This document shows positions 48,934 through 57,760 of a stretch of DNA of 64,000 nucleotides, in pieces (position 1 is the stretch's first letter; each line of letters begins with the position of its first letter). The translations under genes were made by a program, and so were the position numbers. Below the pieces are notes generated by a model, which saw nothing but the letters and a program-made list of their open reading frames with translations, searched no databases and was not told the DNA's origin. This stretch comes from Ruminococcaceae bacterium FB2012 (GTDB lineage Bacteria > Bacillota > Clostridia > Oscillospirales > Ruminococcaceae), in the NCBI GenBank assembly GCA_900104495.1, contig FMXS01000009.1, positions 1 to 64,000 of the forward strand. The letters run 5' to 3'.

Positions 48934-51674
48934 ATGTCACTGCCTCCCGGTGCAAACTCTTCGGCCCCGTCACCGTTATCGGGCGGGAATTCAAGCACCT
49001 CGTCATCGCCGCTGTCATCCTGCGGCTCAAATTCAAGTATCTCGTCATCGCTCTCTTCAGGAGCAAATTCAAGCACCTCGCCGTCCCCGTTTTCCTCGGG
49101 AGCAAATTCAAGTACTTCCTCGTCCTCGCTGTCGGAGCCGCCTTCGCCTGTCATGACGGCAATAGTATCCATCAGTTTCTTGTAGCTGTCCATGAAAGCA
49201 GCGTGCCCTCTGTTGACGGTGTCGGCATCCTCGGCCTTGGAGGCCAGTTCAAGCACCTTTGCCTGTTCGGAGACGCTGTCCGCGCCGATCATCTTTGAAG
49301 AACTCTTTACCGCGTGGACCTTTATAGAGTAGTTCTTCCAGTCCTTTGACGTGAAGAAGCCCCAGATGTCCGAGAGCTTCGCGCTCCTGTCCCTGGCGTA
49401 TTCCGCAAGGATGCTCATGTAGAAATCCCTGTCGTCCTGACAGTAGGCAAGACCCTCGTTTATATCCACTCCCAGCGCTTTCAGTTCCGCGAAGGGATCG
49501 CCCTCCGGAGCGGGAGCCGTTCCCGCAGAAATATTTTCCGCAGGAGATACTTCCGCGGGAGCCTTGACCTCAGCCGGAGCCGAAGGCTTTTTGCGCTCTC
49601 TCTTTTCGTACACTATCGCCGAATGGGGAAGTATGCGTTTGAGTACCCTTTCAAGCTCCATAAGCTCGATAGGCTTCGGCAGGAAAGCGTCGAAGCCCTC
49701 CGAGAGGAACATCTCCTTCGCAGAGCTTATTGCGTTGGCCGTGAGAGCCACGATGCAGAGATCCTTTTTCATCTTTTCGGCATCCAGACGCAGGCGCTTC
49801 ATAGCCTCGACGCCGTCCATTCCCGGCATCATGTGGTCCATGAAGATTATGTCAAAGGATTCCTTCCTGCACAGCTCAATGGAGTCCGCTCCGCTGGTCA
49901 CCGTGGTGACCTTCATCCCGTATGTCTCGAATATGCCCTTTGCCACCAGCAGATTCATGGGATCGTCGTCCACGACAAGCACACTTATGCCGGGACAGGT
50001 CATGCGGCCTTCGTCCATGTCGATCTCGGACAGGTTGGAGTAATTGAGGAAGTTGGCCGCCTGCGCTCCGCAGAAGGGCTTTTTAAGCAGGGCGATGTTC
50101 CGTGAGGCCTCGCCTTTGAAGTCCTTGTCCTCCACCAGGATGACGTTTATCTTCCCCGCGAGGCTGTCAATGTATTCCTTGTTTTCAAGATACTCGCCTG
50201 TGCCGACGAACAGGTGCGTGATGCTGCACCGCGAGTCCAGCCGTTCAAGCTCTTCCTTCGACCTTACACGGTGGAAGACCACATCCAGCCCGGTGACAAG
50301 ATGCGTCACCATTTCCATATAAAATTCCTTCACTCTCGGTTCGCGGGTGGTCATGAATTCCAGGAATCCCGCCACAAGCAGCTTGTCGTGGTCCGCCACG
50401 GTAATGCACGGGGATGGGTCCGCCACTTCCTGGGGCAGGCTCACCCTTACCACCGTTCCCTTGCCGGGAGTGCTTTCGATGTGGAGAAATCCGCCCATAG
50501 CCCTTGCAAAGCCGTTGACGATAGGTATGCCCAGACCGAGACCGCCCGCAGTCCTCGAGCGTCCCGAATCCGACTGATAGAATTTCTCGTATATATGCTC
50601 GATCTCAAAGCTTGACATTCCGATGCCCGTGTCGGTTATCTCAAGTATCAGATTGATGCCGTATTCCCGGGGCTTGGTGTAGATGTGAACATAAACGCCG
50701 CCCGTTCTTGTGAACTTGAAGCCGTTGGTTATCAGATGCCAGAGGATGCGCTTTATCTTGCTGCTGTCGCCGATAAGCTCCGAAGGCACCTCCGGGATAA
50801 GGTCAACGACAAGATCGAGGCCGTAGTCGTTGGTGAACCTCAGCTGAGAGATAAGATCGTTTACCACCGAGCTCATCATGTATCTCTCACTGCTGACGTT
50901 GAGCTTCTTCATATCGATCTCGGTGTAGTCCATGATGTCGCCGATCTGCTCGGCAACTCTGTGGCCTGCGTCGGCTATCGCCTTGACGTTGGCCTTGAAC
51001 TCCTCCGGGATGTCCTCTTTTTCCATTATCGCCGCCAGACCCATTACCGCATTTACCGGCGTGCGTATCTCGTGGGAAACGTTGGCAAGGAAGTTGTTGG
51101 CTCTCTCGTTTTCTTCGAGTATCTCGCTTATCTGCTTCTGATACATCCCCTCGGTGCTCCTCCAGGCGGAGGAGATCTTGTCCGCCAGCAGCACCGCCAG
51201 CAGCACAAGTATCAGCTGCCAGCCGGTACGCACGATGTTTGAGGCTTCCATGTTCAGCCCGCCCTCGCTGCCGGTGTTGATAAGATGCAGTATCATCCCC
51301 AGGTATCCGCCCAGGGCGCCCGCCACTACCAGCGGCCTCTCGCCGCTCATTGCAAAGATGAACACCATTACCACGATCAGCGCCGAGCTGTCGTATATCG
51401 TGTCGATGTTCACCGCGTAGTAGAACGCTTCAAAGATCAGAAAGGTGCCGTAAATATATATGCGCAGCCGCTTCGACCCCATGCCGGAAATGTGTATCGC
51501 CAGAGTCAGCACCGTTCCCGCGGCAATGACCGGGATCGTCCACAGCTCCCATTCAAGTATCCTGTTGAGCAGTATCAGCACAGCAGAAAATACGGTAATG
51601 GTCATTACCGTGACCAGATGCGAGACAGAGTAGATCTCGCTGATTATCCTGCTTTCCTTCATGCGGACCGTCAT
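48930..51674 (-). CDS. Hybrid histidine kinase with REC, HPt and an acidic repeat tail
   Basis: 914 residues. About six helices (20-165); HisKA H201 in LANVSHEIRTPVNAVMGL; ATPase with LITNGFKFTRTG (N317), ITDTGIGM and GGLGLGIPIVNGF; a degenerate receiver-like part (about 423-540) without an acceptor Asp; a true REC (about 563-680) with D613 in FMDHMMPGMDG; a Pro/Ala linker; an HPt domain (about 725-842) with H787 in VHAVKSSSKMIGA. From 847 on, EVLEFAPEE-type units repeat about four times with acidic spacers (EILEFEPQDD, EVLEFPPDNG, AEEFAPGG). All residues for a full His-Asp-His relay are present. Start and stop overlap both neighbours by 4 nt. Confidence 0.9.
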   Translation of the reverse strand: MTVRMKESRIISEIYSVSHLVTVMTITVFSAVLILLNRILEWELWTIPVIAAGTVLTLAIHISGMGSKRLRIYIYGTFLIFEAFYYAVNIDTIYDSSALIVVMVFIFAMSGERPLVVAGALGGYLGMILHLINTGSEGGLNMEASNIVRTGWQLILVLLAVLLADKISSAWRSTEGMYQKQISEILEENERANNFLANVSHEIRTPVNAVMGLAAIMEKEDIPEEFKANVKAIADAGHRVAEQIGDIMDYTEIDMKKLNVSSERYMMSSVVNDLISQLRFTNDYGLDLVVDLIPEVPSELIGDSSKIKRILWHLITNGFKFTRTGGVYVHIYTKPREYGINLILEITDTGIGMSSFEIEHIYEKFYQSDSGRSRTAGGLGLGIPIVNGFARAMGGFLHIESTPGKGTVVRVSLPQEVADPSPCITVADHDKLLVAGFLEFMTTREPRVKEFYMEMVTHLVTGLDVVFHRVRSKEELERLDSRCSITHLFVGTGEYLENKEYIDSLAGKINVILVEDKDFKGEASRNIALLKKPFCGAQAANFLNYSNLSEIDMDEGRMTCPGISVLVVDDDPMNLLVAKGIFETYGMKVTTVTSGADSIELCRKESFDIIFMDHMMPGMDGVEAMKRLRLDAEKMKKDLCIVALTANAISSAKEMFLSEGFDAFLPKPIELMELERVLKRILPHSAIVYEKRERKKPSAPAEVKAPAEVSPAENISAGTAPAPEGDPFAELKALGVDINEGLAYCQDDRDFYMSILAEYARDRSAKLSDIWGFFTSKDWKNYSIKVHAVKSSSKMIGADSVSEQAKVLELASKAEDADTVNRGHAAFMDSYKKLMDTIAVMTGEGGSDSEDEEVLEFAPEENGDGEVLEFAPEESDDEILEFEPQDDSGDDEVLEFPPDNGDGAEEFAPGGSDI

Positions 51675-54016
51675 TCCTCTCTCATCGAGTAATCTTTGTC
51701 ACCGTCGATCATTTCAAGCATGATGTCGGCATAGTAAGGATCAAACTGCGTGCCTTTGCCCTTTTCGATCTCGGCTCTGACCTGCTCCTGGGGAAGTATG
51801 CCCCGATAGCGCCGCCGTGAGGTCATTGCGGCGTATGCGTCCGCAACCGCGATTATCCGCGCCCCGTCGGGGATATTGTCACCGGACAGCCCGTCGGGAT
51901 AGCCTCCGCCTCCGAAGCGTTCGTGATGCCACCTGGCGCTTTCCGCGAGATACGGCATCTCACCGATGCCCTCCAGTGCCTGCGCACCCATTTCGGAATG
52001 CTTCTTTACCAGCTCGCGCTCGTCCTCGCTGAGACGCGAGGGCTTGCCGATGACATTGTCCGGGATGCCCAGCTTGCCCACGTCGTGGAGCAGGGCAGCC
52101 ACATAAATGTCCTCCTGCTGCTGACGGGACAGCCCCGCCCGCCGTGCGATCTCCTTGGAGTATTCCGCCACTCTCAGCGAATGTCCGCCTGTGTCGCAGT
52201 CCTTTGAATCTATAATATCCGCAAAGGACCTAACGATGTGCAGAAACAGGTCCCTGCTCTCCCTTGTGCGCTTTTCCACTTCAAGGCTCAAGGTCCTGCG
52301 GAGAGATACCAGTTCAAGGATGTGCCTTACTCTCAGCAGCAGGATGTTTCCGTCAAGGGGCTTGCTCATAATGTCCGCTGCCCCCAGGGACAAAGCCTTG
52401 CCGGCGCTGTCCTCTGCGTCAAGCGCTATTATCACCGGCACGTCCGCAGCCTCGCCGCCCAATGCCTTGAGTTTCTTCAGAGCCTCGCAGCCTCCGGCCC
52501 CGGGACCCAGCAGTATCAAGTCCGGGATGTGTCCTTCTATGTGCCGGAGCAGAGCTGCCTCTGAATCCGTCAGCACCGTGGAGAAACCGGCTCCCTCAAG
52601 CAGATTTGTGATGCTCTCTGTACCGTCTCCGCTGTCCGCAATGACGATCTTCGGTTCGCGGGTGCTTTCGCGGGAGCGTCCGCCCACAAATTCGGTGACG
52701 TAATCCGCCGTCAGATCACTGCCGTGTTCGTGTTTCCAGCTCGTAAGGATATTCCCCACGACAGTCCCCACCGAGGCCTCGTGAACGTCCGCCAGCAGCA
52801 CAAAATACTGATTGTGCTTGTTCCGCATAAGTATGTCCGACTTGCGCAGACAGTTTTTGATGTGCTCGCCGAACTCGCTGCAAAGCTCCTCCATCATTTC
52901 GCCGTTTATGTCCTCGCTGCCGGAAAGGGTGAACAGCACCTTGCAGGCCTTCCGCTGGTTGCGGACGATGTATCTCATTATGTATCTGTAAACGCTTGAA
53001 AAGATCTCCTTGTCCAGCCAAAGTGCCGAGTTGGGGATGTTCCTCTCACCGATGATCGTGGAAAGGGTCATCAGGTCGGCCTCCACGGAGTTTATCTCCG
53101 TCTGCTCTTCTTGAAAATCTTCGGGATTGTAGACACGGCTGCCGTGCTTGCCGTTCTGCTTGACATTGTAAAGAGCCTTATCCGCCAGTTTCAGCAGCAC
53201 TTCGTAATCCGTACCCTGATCCGGCACCATGACTCCGCCCACCGATGCTCCCAGCGGGATAGCAAAGTCTTCTCCCATAAGCTGTTTGGCGTCGGCGATC
53301 ATATCGGCGTTGAGCCGCGCTGCAAGAGCGGCGACTTCCTCTTCCGTGCGGAAGCCCTTACCGAAGGATACGAACTCGTCGCCGCCGATCCTGGCGCATT
53401 TGCTCCCCTCCGGAACAGCCTCCGAGATTATCTTAGCAAAGCTGATAAGCACTCTGTCGCCCATTTCATGCCCGTATATATCGTTGACCAGCTTGAAGGA
53501 GTCCAGGTCGATCATCATAAGACACCCCGTCTCCGAGGAGCACTGCTTGCCTATCTCCGCCTTCGCCGCCGACTTGTTGAGGAATCCCGTCAGCTTGTCG
53601 GTGGTGGCTTCGGTGCGAAGGCTCTTTATCCTGTTCTGCTTGCTGATTATGTTGTTGATACGCCTCAGCAGTATGTCGGGATTAAAGGGTTTCTTGATGT
53701 AGTCCGAGCCTCCGGCCTCGAAACCGTGAGTTTCGGTGTCGGTGCCCTCGTCCGCAGTCAGAAAGATGACAGGGGTCTCCTCTCTGCCGCCGGAGCTTTC
53801 CCAGTCCCGGAGCTTTTCAAGAGTTTCAAAGCCGTCCATCCCGGGCATATTGATGTCCAGCAGTATCAGATCCGGCTGGCCCTTGCTGCTGATATAATCG
53901 AGCAGGGCGCGTCCCGATTTGAGGGCTGTTACCCGCATATTGTTCCTGCTGAGTATATGTCCCGCCATTTGCAGATTGGCAGTATCGTCATCGACTACGA
54001 TTATCCAGTATGCCAT
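51671..54016 (-). CDS. REC-GGDEF-HD-GYP cyclic-di-GMP synthase/hydrolase, first gene of the operon
   Basis: 781 residues. REC 1-125 with D54 in LLDINMPGMDG and K109; GGDEF (about 135-297) with intact GGDEF at 211-215 and DLDSFKLVNDIYGHEMGD, but without the RxxD inhibitory site five residues before it; a second, degenerate GGDEF-like fold (about 340-445) with NQYFVLL in place of the signature; a degenerate REC (about 455-570) whose acceptor Asp is Gly (ILLGPGAGG); HD-GYP (about 588-775) with HD at 644-645, HHER and GYPDG at 705-709. So it can in principle both make and break cyclic-di-GMP, under control of its phosphorylated REC. Start follows GGAGGTAGCT. Overlaps the next kinase gene by 4 nt. 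Confidence 0.92.
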   Translation of the reverse strand: MAYWIIVVDDDTANLQMAGHILSRNNMRVTALKSGRALLDYISSKGQPDLILLDINMPGMDGFETLEKLRDWESSGGREETPVIFLTADEGTDTETHGFEAGGSDYIKKPFNPDILLRRINNIISKQNRIKSLRTEATTDKLTGFLNKSAAKAEIGKQCSSETGCLMMIDLDSFKLVNDIYGHEMGDRVLISFAKIISEAVPEGSKCARIGGDEFVSFGKGFRTEEEVAALAARLNADMIADAKQLMGEDFAIPLGASVGGVMVPDQGTDYEVLLKLADKALYNVKQNGKHGSRVYNPEDFQEEQTEINSVEADLMTLSTIIGERNIPNSALWLDKEIFSSVYRYIMRYIVRNQRKACKVLFTLSGSEDINGEMMEELCSEFGEHIKNCLRKSDILMRNKHNQYFVLLADVHEASVGTVVGNILTSWKHEHGSDLTADYVTEFVGGRSRESTREPKIVIADSGDGTESITNLLEGAGFSTVLTDSEAALLRHIEGHIPDLILLGPGAGGCEALKKLKALGGEAADVPVIIALDAEDSAGKALSLGAADIMSKPLDGNILLLRVRHILELVSLRRTLSLEVEKRTRESRDLFLHIVRSFADIIDSKDCDTGGHSLRVAEYSKEIARRAGLSRQQQEDIYVAALLHDVGKLGIPDNVIGKPSRLSEDERELVKKHSEMGAQALEGIGEMPYLAESARWHHERFGGGGYPDGLSGDNIPDGARIIAVADAYAAMTSRRRYRGILPQEQVRAEIEKGKGTQFDPYYADIMLEMIDGDKDYSMREE

Positions 54017-54120
54017 AGCTACCTCCGTAAAAGATCAGTCTGTTTAAAATTGGCAATATATATTTTATTATATCATAAAGTGTTAAAAATTACAAGAGTA
54101 AATTTACTGCTTTCATAAAT

Positions 54121-54158
54121 AAAAAAGCGGAGCCGTTTTGTGCTCCGCTTTGATGTTT
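54121..54158. terminator. Terminator of the minus-strand transporter operon
   Basis: AAAGCGGAGC pairs with GCTCCGCTTT with flanking A and T runs. It lies directly after the FtsX-type permease stop. Confidence 0.8.
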
Positions 54159-54164
54159 TCTTTC

Positions 54165-56513
54165 TTACTCCGTTACCAGTTCTCTGACTTCTATCTTCTT
54201 TATCCTCCGGGATGTCAGATATGCAAACACCGCCGTGCTGAGGCAGACAAATGCCGCCGCCATGATGAAGGTGAGGGGAGTGCTGTCGGACTGGACCCTG
54301 CTTATCCCGAAGAGACTGAATACCAGGTTCAGAATATCTACCGAGAAGAGGGCTCCCGCCGCCGCTCCGACAACGCTTCCTATCAGGGAAATGATAAGGA
54401 ATCTGACCGCGAACTGCCTCCGCAGACGTCCCGAGGTGAAGCCCATTGCCTTGTAGATGCCCAGATCCGTGCGCTCCTGCGAGAAGGCCTTTGAGCAGAC
54501 CATTATCACCGCTACCAGCGCGAATACTCCCGAGAAAGCGTAGATCATAAACCTTATAGCCCGGGCGGACGTCATAAGGGTGTCGTTGGTGATATCCTTC
54601 TCAAACCGGTTTGCCGAGGCGGTTATCATATTGCCGTATTCGCTGTTGAGTTCCTCCGCGATCTTTTCAAGCTCGGAGGTATCGGTCAGCACCATGCCGA
54701 GATTGCTCACGTTCTTTATCCCGATTCGTTTCGCGGCTTCAAGACTCATGGCGGTGCAGTAGCCTGCGTCGTTTCCCGTCTGATAAATGCCCGAAACGAT
54801 GTATTCCGCCTCCTGCTTCTTTCCCGCCATTGTGACCCTGTCGCCCATTTTCAGATCGAGAGTGTCGGCCACCGAGCCGGTTATCATTACCTCGTTTTCG
54901 TAGATCGGGAGCCTGCCTTTCAGCAGTCCGGGAAGATATTTGATCTCATCCCAGACCTCGCACATTACGCTCTCGCCGTTTAAGGAAAGATACAGTCCGG
55001 TAACATAGTATTTCTTCTCGATGTGAGAATACTTCTCAACGGTCTTTTCGTAATCCTCTATGTGACCGTGTCCCGCTGTGTCGTTGATCCTTATGGAGAT
55101 ATCCTCATAATACATCCCCATGGTTTCCAGCGCCTGCCTGCTGTTGACAGCCGCGCTCATGACGTTCACCGTCACCGCGAAGAAGGTCAGCAGCGCCGTG
55201 ATGAACAGAATGCCGATATACTTTCCGAAGGACGAAGTGAAGGAGCGGTATGCAATGGATGCCGTAAGCCCCCGCTTGGTGACGGGCGCCGTGAAGCGGC
55301 TGCTGAAATAGATCTCCTTCCGCCCGCCGGAGATAGCTCTCACCGGCGAGATGCGGGCCAGCCTGCGGGTACACAGCAGGATTATCAGCGCCGACAGCAG
55401 GAACACTCCCAGCACGATGACTGCCGTGCTTCCCACCGCAATGCTCTTGTCGGGAAGGATCGCCGTTACACCTCTGAACACGCCGCTGAGCATCCTTTCA
55501 ATGGGTATCGAAGCGATTATCCCGATGACGACGCCGAAGGCCTCCGCAAAGAAGTATCTCAGCAGTATCACCTTCGATATTTTTCCGTCCGTAAAGCCCT
55601 GTGCTTTCAGAATGCCGAGATTCACATAGTCCATTTCGATCTCGGTGCGGATGCTGTGAGCGATGATCACCAGCACGATCACAAAGAGCAGACCCACGAA
55701 TCCCAGCACCACATCCAGCACGATGTCCATGAACAGCCCGGTATACTTGTCCGAATCCTCTCTCGTCAGCGAACCTACAGACCTGCTTATGATTCCTGTT
55801 TCAAGATTCAGCTGCCGCTGGAATTTTTTGTCCGAAAGCTCCCGGTCCGCCTTGAAAACATTAAGTATCTTGAACAGCTTCGTGGATGTGTCGCTTTCCG
55901 TGGGTTCAACAAAGCTGTGTATCTCGTCGTAGTCCTCTTTGGAAATGAACACTTGATTCCAGCCGATCATTGCGCCCCCCTGGGTCGGCTCCTGGAGAAA
56001 ACCCTTGACCGTAAACTCACGGTCGGTGCCGGCGAAGTTCACCTTGACAGGGTCTCCTATCTTTGCATCCATTTTGCTATGAAGGCCGAAGGGGAGATAT
56101 ATCTCTCCCTTCCCCGGCTCCGGGATACTGTCCTCAAACCCGTCGTATGTGCTGTTGTAGAGCTTCATCCCGCCCCGCATAAGGCAGAAGAAATAGCTGT
56201 TGCCGTCGCTGTAATTGGGAAAGACTGCCTTGCCCGTGTTGACGATGGCGTCATTGACTTTGATCCTTTCCACAAGGCTGCTGCCGCGCACCTTGTCCAG
56301 CAGCTCATCGTCAAGGAGCCTTTCGGCAATGAATACGGTGGAGGTGGCCACGTCGGCTTCTTCGCAGGCTCTTTCCCGGGCACTGCGGTAGTTCATCCGC
56401 ACGCCCATTACCGCCGCCGCCGTGGTGACGATCAGCGCCGTAAGTATCATCACGCTGATAAATGCGCCTTTTTTGTGCTTTATATTGGCTCTCAGCAGGG
56501 TCGTTGTCTCCAT
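54165..56513 (-). CDS. ABC transporter permease with two FtsX domains
   Basis: 782 residues. Helix 1 (about 16-36), a large outside MacB-like domain (40-260), three helices (265-385), a fifth helix after the basic linker TAPVTKRGLTASIAYRSFTS (about 430-455), a second outside domain to 640 and three final helices with QERTDLGIYKAMGFTSGRLR, the FtsX coupling loop. This duplicated arrangement is typical of MacB/YtrF-like exporters or mechanotransmitters that do not necessarily move substrate through the membrane. It is 13 nt downstream of its ATPase gene. Confidence 0.88.
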   Translation of the reverse strand: METTTLLRANIKHKKGAFISVMILTALIVTTAAAVMGVRMNYRSARERACEEADVATSTVFIAERLLDDELLDKVRGSSLVERIKVNDAIVNTGKAVFPNYSDGNSYFFCLMRGGMKLYNSTYDGFEDSIPEPGKGEIYLPFGLHSKMDAKIGDPVKVNFAGTDREFTVKGFLQEPTQGGAMIGWNQVFISKEDYDEIHSFVEPTESDTSTKLFKILNVFKADRELSDKKFQRQLNLETGIISRSVGSLTREDSDKYTGLFMDIVLDVVLGFVGLLFVIVLVIIAHSIRTEIEMDYVNLGILKAQGFTDGKISKVILLRYFFAEAFGVVIGIIASIPIERMLSGVFRGVTAILPDKSIAVGSTAVIVLGVFLLSALIILLCTRRLARISPVRAISGGRKEIYFSSRFTAPVTKRGLTASIAYRSFTSSFGKYIGILFITALLTFFAVTVNVMSAAVNSRQALETMGMYYEDISIRINDTAGHGHIEDYEKTVEKYSHIEKKYYVTGLYLSLNGESVMCEVWDEIKYLPGLLKGRLPIYENEVMITGSVADTLDLKMGDRVTMAGKKQEAEYIVSGIYQTGNDAGYCTAMSLEAAKRIGIKNVSNLGMVLTDTSELEKIAEELNSEYGNMITASANRFEKDITNDTLMTSARAIRFMIYAFSGVFALVAVIMVCSKAFSQERTDLGIYKAMGFTSGRLRRQFAVRFLIISLIGSVVGAAAGALFSVDILNLVFSLFGISRVQSDSTPLTFIMAAAFVCLSTAVFAYLTSRRIKKIEVRELVTE

Positions 56514-56526
56514 TCTCCCCGCCTCC

Positions 56527-57288
56527 TTACCAGTGCATCGAGTTCAGCCAGGCGCTGACCTGTGCGTCGCGGCTCTTTTCCTCGGCGGGATCGTAGGGCG
56601 GCAGAGTCAGCTCGCCGATGATGTTCCCGTCCTCAAGATACAGGATACGGCTGGCTCTCAGAGCCGCACGCATATCGTGGGTCACCATAAGGATGCTTTG
56701 TCCCTCGCGGTTCAGTTCGGTCATCAGATCCAGCACCTCGGTGGAGTTGCGGCGGTTGAGAGCGCCCGTGGGCTCGTCCGCAAAAAGCAGCTTGGGATCG
56801 TTGATAACTGCTCTTGCAATAGCGCAGCGCTGCTGTTCTCCTCCCGATACCTGGGAGGGAAGATGCGTCTTCACATCCGCAATGTTCATCTTTTCCAAAA
56901 GCTGGTCGGCCTTGGCTCTTACCTCCGCCGCCGGACGGCTCTTGTTCAGATACCCAGGCACCGCCACATTCTCAAACAGCGTCAGATTGCTGACAAGATG
57001 CATCTGCTGGAAGATGAATCCGAAATCGGTGTGCCGCAGCTCCGCCAGCTTTTTCTCACTCATTTTAACGATGTCGCCGCCGTTGTAGATGACTTCTCCC
57101 GCGGTGGCTCTGTCCATTCCGCTGAGGGCATAGAGCAGTGTGGATTTTCCCGAGCCGGAGGCCCCCATTATGACCGTCAGGTCCCCTTCGTAAAGAGTGA
57201 TATCGACCTGCGACAGAACGTGTACCTGTCCGCCGCCCTGTGCAAAGCTCTTGCAGAGCCCCTTTGCCGTTAGGATAGCTTTTTTCAT
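56527..57288 (-). CDS. ABC transporter ATPase of the MacB/LolD type
   Basis: 253 residues from the ATG at 57288 (AGAAGG site); a longer frame from 57321 overlaps the lipoprotein gene and is less likely. Walker A GASGSGKSTLL, Q-loop FIFQQMHLVSNLT, signature VSGGEQQRCAIARA, Walker B LLFADEPTGALN, switch VTHDMRAA. All residues intact. Partner of the permease at 54165. Confidence 0.93.
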   Translation of the reverse strand: MKKAILTAKGLCKSFAQGGGQVHVLSQVDITLYEGDLTVIMGASGSGKSTLLYALSGMDRATAGEVIYNGGDIVKMSEKKLAELRHTDFGFIFQQMHLVSNLTLFENVAVPGYLNKSRPAAEVRAKADQLLEKMNIADVKTHLPSQVSGGEQQRCAIARAVINDPKLLFADEPTGALNRRNSTEVLDLMTELNREGQSILMVTHDMRAALRASRILYLEDGNIIGELTLPPYDPAEEKSRDAQVSAWLNSMHW

Positions 57289-57307
57289 TTTCCTTCTCCC
57301 TTGTCCG

Positions 57308-57700
57308 TCACTTGACTTCAAATTTCAGACTGCCGTTTTCGCATCCGTCCTCTGTCTCCACGATGATATACAGCGTCTCTTCGCCGTAGAGAAACATTTC
57401 AGAGCTTATTTCGTTCCCCGATTCCAGAGTGAACAGCTTTTCCTTGCTCCCGTTTGAATCATAGAAGATCCGGGCGGTGCCGCTTTCGAGCTTTCCGCTG
57501 TAAACAAGTCTGCTGCCTTCACCGTAGTCAAGGCTGAAAACCATGGTCCCTTCAAATTTATAGAAGTCCATAAATGCGGAATCGGATGAGTTGTTATGCA
57601 CAAATCCTACCGCACTGTAACTTGAAGAGTATTTCGAGCAGCCCGTAAGCATCACGGCCGAGGCCGCCGCTGCGGCAAATACAGTCTTTATCATTTTCAT
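57308..57700 (-). CDS. Small lipoprotein of the two-component/ABC operon
   Basis: 130 residues. Signal peptide MKMIKTVFAAAAASAVMLTGC with lipid Cys 21. The mature part is beta-rich: FMDFYKFEGTMVFSLDYGEG, LVYSGKLESGTARIFYDSNG and ETLYIIVETEDGCENGSLKF. This is the layout of small secreted beta-sandwich lipoproteins of unknown function. It lies between the sensor kinase and the ATPase, so it may be a ligand-binding partner. Confidence 0.78.
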   Translation of the reverse strand: MKMIKTVFAAAAASAVMLTGCSKYSSSYSAVGFVHNNSSDSAFMDFYKFEGTMVFSLDYGEGSRLVYSGKLESGTARIFYDSNGSKEKLFTLESGNEISSEMFLYGEETLYIIVETEDGCENGSLKFEVK

Positions 57701-57760
57701 CGGTGAAGCTCCTTTCCTTTGTTCTGTCTGTATTATACGGCAAAGTTTATTAAGAAGTCT

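Noticed and set aside
48933..49136. Repeat stretch that could be mistaken for an array
   Set aside because: It is the in-frame EVLEFAPEE coding repeat of the hybrid kinase.
55023..56558. 511-codon plus-strand frame opposite the FtsX permease
   Set aside because: Arg/His/Asp-rich shadow without a fold; the minus strand has intact FtsX domains.
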